NCBI GenBank assembly: GCA_019313605.1
Contig: JAFDAW010000146.1
Span: forward strand, 1-10,032
DNA: 10,032 nucleotides
Reading direction: 5' to 3'
Origin: Deltaproteobacteria bacterium
GTDB lineage: Bacteria; Myxococcota_A; UBA9160; SMWR01
The notes beneath the pieces were generated by a model. The model worked only from the letters and a program-made list of their open reading frames with translations, searched no databases and had not been told where the DNA came from. A program made the translations under genes and the position numbers. Positions 5,947-10,032 of this stretch are shown here, one piece after another. Each line of letters starts with the position of its first letter. Within the stretch, counting starts at the first letter, position 1.

Positions 5947-6673
5947 CTGTCACTCCTTTCTAGAAAGTTGCTCTGGTTCCTGCTTAGCCTAGCGCTTTAT
6001 GCAAGCGGTGAGCCAGCCTTGGCTACACCTGGTTGCGTTAAACTTGCATTCCGTGCCCTCGGATAGAAGCTCTTTGACAAGTGCGCCGTGTGCGGCATTC
6101 ACAAAGTGTGGCGCATGCGAACAGAGACGTGCCCCATTGCGCCCCAACCGTAAATGAATGACCGTTCAATATTCCGCGCCAAATGCAGACTTTCGGCAAG
6201 CAGCAACTGGGCTCAGATGCCGCCGGGCCACCAGGAAGTAGACGGCCCATACGGGTTGCCGGGGCCGGCCAGGTACGGAGTGCAGGCTGCGTCTCGGCTG
6301 CTCTCGATTCATACGGGTTCTGTCAATGAGAACTACGGGTGAATCATGATCACCGCATTGAATCAGACGCTTCGTAGCACCAAGCACGGTTGCCGTTTCT
6401 ATCGCGAAACCGAGCCTGCATCGAAAATTCGTGAATCAGACAAGCATTCCTCGCGTTGTCGTGGACCAGGTCGAGGGAGGATCGATCGTGTGGCTCCGGA
6501 ATATCGCACTGGTCCAAATGCCGCCGAATGGGGTAGAATTAACGATTCCGGCGGATCGGTGAGCGTTCGATTGGCGTGCGCAATGACGCCTAGCAGCTCG
6601 GATCGGCCGGCACATCGCGACCGTGGATCATGCGGTCCTTACTGATGCCAGCTTGGCGGGAAAGGTCTGAAAA
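5947..6673. other. 727-bp divergent intergenic region
   Basis: This region separates the leftward corrinoid-methyltransferase operon from the rightward aldolase-sox operon and must hold both promoters. Open frames in it (for example 6346-6645 on plus) are arginine-rich and serine-rich, lack ribosome binding sites and do not look like proteins. It contains small hairpins near 5993-6007 and 6011-6024, three TACGGGT copies (6250, 6312, 6334), a hairpin at 6306-6345 and an inverted repeat at 6521-6554. A -10-like TAGAAT (6534-6539) is the best rightward promoter hint; no convincing leftward promoter was found. No RNA gene could be recognised. Confidence 0.6.
6250..6345. repeat. Three TACGGGT direct repeats with a nested hairpin
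   Basis: TACGGGT occurs at 6250-6256, 6312-6318 and 6334-6340. The first two copies share the longer CATACGGGTT. The last two start 22 bp apart, about two helical turns. Around them, GATTCA (6306-6311) pairs with TGAATC (6340-6345), and GTTCT (6317-6321) pairs with AGAAC (6329-6333). Repeats on one helical face would suit a regulator-binding site for one of the two divergent operons. That function is inferred. Confidence 0.35.
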
Positions 6674-7657
6674 ATGAGCAGCAAAGCCCCCTGGATCACC
6701 TATCGCTCCGAACTCAAGGTTCTCGACTGCACGATTCGCGACGGAGGCCTGGTCAACAGTCATCATTTTGGCGACGACATGGTTCGCGCCGTGTACGACA
6801 CGTGTCTCGCCGCCGGCATCGACTACATGGAGATCGGATACAAGAATTCGCCTCGGTTGTTCTCCACTCAGGAGTTCGGGCCGTGGAAGTTCTGCGACGA
6901 AGAAGATCTGAATCGGGTGATCGGCGGGCACGACGACGAAGCGACCGGCCTCAAGATCTCCGTCATGGCGGACGCCGAGAAGAGCGACTGGAAGGAGCAG
7001 ATCGTCCCGCGAAGCGAGAGCGTGCTGGACATGATCCGGGTTGCATTCTACGCGCACCAGGTTTCCGAAGCGGTGCAGATGATCGAGCACGCCCACAGCC
7101 TGGGTTACGAGACCGCGGCCAACCTGATGGCTGTCTCGGGCATCACCGAAACCGAGATCGACACGGTGCTCGACGCGATCGCGCCTTCACCTGCTGGGAC
7201 CATGGTCATCGTGGACAGCTTCGGCCACCTGTACCGCGAGCAGATCGACATGCTCTACAAGAAGTACGCGAAGGCGATGGAGGGCACGGGCAAGGAAATC
7301 GGTATGCACGCCCACAACAACATGCAGCTCGCCTTTGCGAACACGATCGAGGCGATCATCCTCGGTGCGAACCGAGTCGATGCAACCATGTTGGGGATGG
7401 GGCGCGGGGCGGGGAACTGCCCGATGGAACTGCTGCTCGGTTTCCTGCGCAATCCGAAGTTCTCGCTGCGCCCGGTTTACGAACTGCTGCGCGACCGTAT
7501 CGTTCCGCTGAGGGACAAGCTCGATTGGGGGCCGCTGATCCCCTACAACGTCACGGGGCAGATGAATCTTCACCCGCGGGCGGCGATCCAGTTTCTGGCC
7601 GGTGATGAGAAGGGCGACTACGTCAAGTTCTACGACGAGATGACCCGCGACATCTGA
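6674..7657 (+). CDS. DRE-TIM metallolyase (HMGL-like aldolase, DmpG-related catalytic domain)
   Basis: This 327-residue protein is of the HMG-CoA-lyase-like/DRE-TIM superfamily. The N-terminal LDCTIRDGG (17-25) supplies the metal and catalytic residues R22 and D23. DSFG (181-184), the metal-binding MHAHNN (211-216, H212 and H214) and GMGRGAGNCP (241-250) complete the barrel active site. Families with this motif set perform divalent-metal-dependent aldol cleavage or condensation of 2-oxo acids or acyl-CoAs. The C-terminal part (about 257-327) is short and does not clearly match the communication domain of 4-hydroxy-2-oxovalerate aldolase, so the substrate stays open. The ATG at 6674 has AAGG (6662-6665) 8 nt upstream. 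It ends 48 nt before soxD, so the two are probably cotranscribed. A link to glycine, formaldehyde or one-carbon chemistry is only a guess from the neighbours. Confidence 0.82.
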   Translation: MSSKAPWITYRSELKVLDCTIRDGGLVNSHHFGDDMVRAVYDTCLAAGIDYMEIGYKNSPRLFSTQEFGPWKFCDEEDLNRVIGGHDDEATGLKISVMADAEKSDWKEQIVPRSESVLDMIRVAFYAHQVSEAVQMIEHAHSLGYETAANLMAVSGITETEIDTVLDAIAPSPAGTMVIVDSFGHLYREQIDMLYKKYAKAMEGTGKEIGMHAHNNMQLAFANTIEAIILGANRVDATMLGMGRGAGNCPMELLLGFLRNPKFSLRPVYELLRDRIVPLRDKLDWGPLIPYNVTGQMNLHPRAAIQFLAGDEKGDYVKFYDEMTRDI

Positions 7658-7705
7658 TCGCCTCTGGGTTGCAGTGGCGGCGCGATTCAATGGAGGCTCT
7701 TGCCG

Positions 7706-7951
7706 GTGGGTCTAAGGATCCCCTGCCCGCACTGCGGGCTCCGGGAGTACTCGGAGTTTGGCTTTGGCGGAGAAGTCCGAGAGCTCGAGTCTCCCGATCT
7801 GGAGCGGGACTTCGAGCGCGTCTATCTGAACGACAACGCGCCGGGACCGCAGCTGGAGCGCTGGTTCCACGCCTATGGCTGCCGGCGCTGGTTCACGATC
7901 ACGCGCGACACCGTCACCAACCAGATTGTTGACTCCACGGAGTCCGCGTGA
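7706..7951 (+). CDS. soxD: Sarcosine oxidase delta subunit
   Basis: This 81-residue zinc-binding small subunit of heterotetrameric sarcosine oxidase begins, from the GTG at 7706, MGLRIPCPHCGLREYSEF. The zinc ligands of the family are visible as CPHC (C7, C10) near the start and HxxxC in FHAYGC (H55, C59). The conserved tail motif RWFTITRDTVTN follows. I prefer the GTG at 7706 because GGAGG (7692-7696) lies 9 nt upstream and the N-terminus matches the family. An in-frame TTG at 7700 would sit only 3 nt from it. The stop overlaps the soxA start by 4 bp (GTGA), typical of translational coupling. In the usual soxBDAG order soxB comes first, but here an aldolase gene takes that position. Confidence 0.93.
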   Translation: MGLRIPCPHCGLREYSEFGFGGEVRELESPDLERDFERVYLNDNAPGPQLERWFHAYGCRRWFTITRDTVTNQIVDSTESA

Positions 7952-9624
7952 GCGACGCGTTCGACTTCGAGGGACGACAGGTACCCATTCGCGATGGGGA
8001 CACCGTTGCTTCCGCGCTGTATCGCGACGGCGTGCGAACGTTCAATCGAAGCCACAAGTCGCATCGGCGCCGCGGCCTCTACTGCATGACCGGCGACTGT
8101 CCCAACTGCCTGATCAACGTCGACGGCACGCCCGCGGTGCGTTCCTGCTGTACGCCCGCGCGCCCCGGGATGACCGTCAAGCGCGAGACGGGCCGGCCCT
8201 CGGCAGAAGTCGACCTCCTCGCGATCAACGACTACCTGCACGCGCTGATGCCGGTCGGCTTCTACCACAAGGCGTTCATCAAACCGCGCTTTAGCTGGCC
8301 CCTCTTCGAGAAAGTGGTGCGGAAGTCGACGGGGCTTGGTGCGCTGCCGGTGGAGCACGCGCCGGCGCCGAAGCCCGCTCGCCATCTGCACCCGGAAACC
8401 CTCGTCATCGGTGCGGGTGTCGCCGGGCTGGCCGCCGCAGCGGCGGCTGCCGGACGCGGCGACTCGGTCGTCCTATGCGACGAGCACGCGGTAGGTGAAA
8501 AGGTCGCCCCGGGCCCCGCCCGCGGCCGGATCGAAGCGCTCAGCGCGGAGGTATGTGCGGATGAGCGGGTGCAGGTATTCGAGCGCGCAGTGGCGATCGG
8601 AGTCTACGAAGGTGGCCTCGTGCCGATTGTCGCACCCGACGAGCTACTGCAGGTTCACCCGGGCCGAATCATCGTTGCGACCGGTGCGGTCGAGGCGCAC
8701 GCGGTCTTCGATGGCAGCGATGTGCCAGGCGTATTCCTCGCGCGAGGCGCCGCACGCCTGGCGGGTGTCCACGGCATTGCACCTGGTAAACGCGCCGTAG
8801 TGCTCGCCACTACGCGGGAGGGGATCGATCATCTCGAGACCCTTCGGGATTCCGGTGTCGAAATTGTCGCGGCTCTCGTTCCCACTGATCTCGCGGCCCG
8901 CGTACCCGACGGTGTCGAGGTGCTCGCGGGCGCCACGCTCGTGCGAGTGCGTGGCCGCAAGCAGGTGCGGAGCGTGCAGGTGCAGACCGCGTCGTCCGGC
9001 GAGCGCCGCATCTCCTGCGACACCGTGGTCGCCGCGCTCGGGATGTCGCCTCGCGATGGCCTGCTTCGGATGGGGGCCGAGCTGGCGCCGGTCGGCGCGG
9101 GCGAGGTCATCGATCCGGGTTGTTCACTCGAAGAAGCGGAGGAGAGCGGCGCAAGGGCAGGGCGCGGTGAGGCCGGCGCCGATGCGGCTGCGCCCGCCAC
9201 AGTCCTTCCCGACGTTCCGAAACGAGGGTACGTCTGTTTGTGTGAGGATGTTCGCACAGAAGATCTGGAGAAAGCCTTTGAGGAGGGATTCCGCTCCTCC
9301 CAGATCCTCAAGCGCTACACGACTGCGACCATGGGCCCGTGCCAGGGCGCGATGTGTGGCCACCTGCTCGCCGCATTCGTGCAGAAGCGCACGGGATCAG
9401 CGGTACAGGGCGCGCGCACCACACCGCGCCCTCCCGCGCGAACGGTCACCCTCGAGCACCTGGCGGGCGCCGCCCACGAACTCGTAGAGAAGCGCGGTGC
9501 CCTGCACGAACGCCACCTCGAGATGGGCGCGAAGCTGGCCCGCTCGGGCGCCTGGTTCCGCCCCTACAACTACGGTGACTGGAAGGCCGAGTACCGCGCC
9601 GGTCGACGCTGGGGAAGTTTCTGA
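7948..9624 (+). CDS. soxA: Sarcosine oxidase alpha subunit, N-terminal part (truncated reading frame)
   Basis: The 558-residue frame encodes the oxidoreductase part of SoxA, normally about 950-1000 residues. Residues 1-80 are a 2Fe-2S ferredoxin-like domain with C46, C51 and C54 (CMTGDCPNC) and C67/C68. An FAD-binding Rossmann motif GAGVAG is at 155-160, with acidic D178/E179 ending the second strand. A second nucleotide-binding segment follows near GKRAVVLATT. A BFD-like 2Fe-2S motif is formed by CLC (C430, C432) and CQGAMC (C465, C470). The frame stops at 9622-9624 just after NYGDWKAEYRAG, where the folate-binding (GcvT-like) domain should begin; that domain continues in another frame. Normally SoxA with SoxB, D and G oxidises sarcosine to glycine, passing the methyl group to tetrahydrofolate. 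Here the subunit is truncated unless the break is a sequence error or is bypassed. The GTG start overlaps soxD. Confidence 0.88.
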   Translation: MSDAFDFEGRQVPIRDGDTVASALYRDGVRTFNRSHKSHRRRGLYCMTGDCPNCLINVDGTPAVRSCCTPARPGMTVKRETGRPSAEVDLLAINDYLHALMPVGFYHKAFIKPRFSWPLFEKVVRKSTGLGALPVEHAPAPKPARHLHPETLVIGAGVAGLAAAAAAAGRGDSVVLCDEHAVGEKVAPGPARGRIEALSAEVCADERVQVFERAVAIGVYEGGLVPIVAPDELLQVHPGRIIVATGAVEAHAVFDGSDVPGVFLARGAARLAGVHGIAPGKRAVVLATTREGIDHLETLRDSGVEIVAALVPTDLAARVPDGVEVLAGATLVRVRGRKQVRSVQVQTASSGERRISCDTVVAALGMSPRDGLLRMGAELAPVGAGEVIDPGCSLEEAEESGARAGRGEAGADAAAPATVLPDVPKRGYVCLCEDVRTEDLEKAFEEGFRSSQILKRYTTATMGPCQGAMCGHLLAAFVQKRTGSAVQGARTTPRPPARTVTLEHLAGAAHELVEKRGALHERHLEMGAKLARSGAWFRPYNYGDWKAEYRAGRRWGSF

Positions 9625-10032
9625 TCGGGGGTAGAGACGCCACTGCGCTGCTCGATCGCGTCTACCCGTGCCGCGTCGAAAACCTCACCCCGGGGCGGAG
9701 TCGCTATGCGTTGATGCTCGGCGAGGCGGGCTACGTTTTTGACGACGGTTTGATCTGCGCGTTGGAGGACGGTCGCTACTACGTCAACACGACTTCCGGA
9801 GGCGCCAGTGGGGTCGAGGCGTGGCTGCGCGACTGGGCGGATCGCTGGGCGCTGCATGTGCACATCGCCGATCAGTCAGCGGCGCTCGGCGCCATCGTGG
9901 TCGCCGGGCCGCGCGTGCGAGATCTTCTGACGGCGCTCTCCAGCGACGCGCTCGACGCCGAGAGCTTCCCCTATATGGCGCACCGCGAAATTTCCGTTGC
10001 GGGCATCGACTGTCGTGCGCTGCGGGTCGGCT
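9603..10032 (+). pseudogene. soxA: soxA C-terminal folate-binding (GcvT-like) domain, out of frame and cut by the window end
   Basis: Reading from 9603 in the frame of position 9630 gives STLGKFLIGGRDATALLDR, then NLTPGRSRYALMLGEAGY, VFDDGLI, YYVNTTSGGAS, AGPRVRDLL and YMAHREISVAG. This is the aminomethyltransferase-like (GCV_T) domain that normally forms the C-terminal half of SoxA. The frame differs from the upstream soxA frame, the previous in-frame stop is at 9576-9578, and no ATG, GTG or TTG lies before 9711, well inside the domain. It therefore cannot easily be an independent gene. The coding sequence is otherwise undamaged to the window edge, so the break is recent, an assembly error, or bypassed. 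The 3' end is not in the window. Confidence 0.8.

Noticed and set aside
6073..6079. TTTGACA, a perfect -35 hexamer on the plus strand
   Set aside because: No matching -10 hexamer lies 16-19 bp downstream.
6155..6168. TGAA-N6-TTCA dyad resembling part of a TetR-family operator
   Set aside because: Only the outer four bases on each side pair well, and no TetR gene is nearby, so it is too weak to call.
6346..6645. Possible small gene in the divergent intergenic region
   Set aside because: There is no ribosome binding site, and the composition is biased to Arg and Ser with no hydrophobic core pattern.
7669..7932. 87-residue plus-strand open frame overlapping soxD
   Set aside because: It is in a different frame from the zinc-ligand-bearing SoxD and has no motifs of its own.
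9639..9645. GCCACTG, resembling part of a cobalamin-riboswitch B12 box
   Set aside because: It lies inside the coding sequence of the SoxA folate domain, and no surrounding riboswitch structure is seen.

Overview
The window reads as chromosomal DNA of a high-GC, probably uncultured bacterium. Gene content (an ArsR/permease/thioredoxin cassette, a non-pyrrolysine MttB methyltransferase with its corrinoid protein, and heterotetrameric-type sarcosine oxidase subunits) would fit a deltaproteobacterial-type lineage (Desulfobacterota, Myxococcota or Binatota-like) or another methylamine-using proteobacterium. The sequence alone does not fix the taxon.

Layout. (1) Positions 82-1990, plus strand: a metal- or redox-stress cassette of an ArsR-family repressor, a PF03773-type permease with a CSC motif, and a small CxxC thioredoxin-like protein. 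A dyad operator overlaps the likely repressor promoter, and a strong hairpin sits directly before the thioredoxin ribosome binding site. (2) Positions 2055-2198: a 144-bp structure with 27-bp inverted-repeat arms (26/27 matched) and an internal 8-bp hairpin, lying between convergent operons and overlapping the stop codon of the next gene. (3) Positions 2195-5946, minus strand: an apparent operon in the order corrinoid protein (MttC-like), MttB-family methyltransferase, and an HpaB/4-hydroxybutyryl-CoA-dehydratase-fold flavoprotein. (4) Positions 5947-6673: a 727-bp divergent intergenic region with direct repeats and hairpins but no convincing gene. (5) Positions 6674-10032, plus strand: a DRE-TIM (HMGL-like) aldolase, soxD, and soxA. 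The soxA reading frame breaks at about 9600, and its C-terminal folate-binding (GcvT-like) part continues in another frame to the window edge.

How they may work together. MttB-type and corrinoid proteins demethylate quaternary or tertiary methylamines such as glycine betaine. SoxDA belong to folate-linked sarcosine oxidation. The locus therefore looks dedicated to methylated-amine catabolism.

The most interesting candidate is the HpaB/AbfD-like protein beside MttB. It keeps the fold signatures of 4-hydroxybutyryl-CoA dehydratase, but the iron-sulfur histidine ligand and nearly all catalytic residues I can recall are replaced. I suggest, as inference only, that it cleaves a trimethylammonium (betaine-type) substrate, possibly as a CoA thioester, and so supplies methylamine to the MttB system. 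No soxB, CoA ligase, reductive activator or second methyltransferase is visible in the window.
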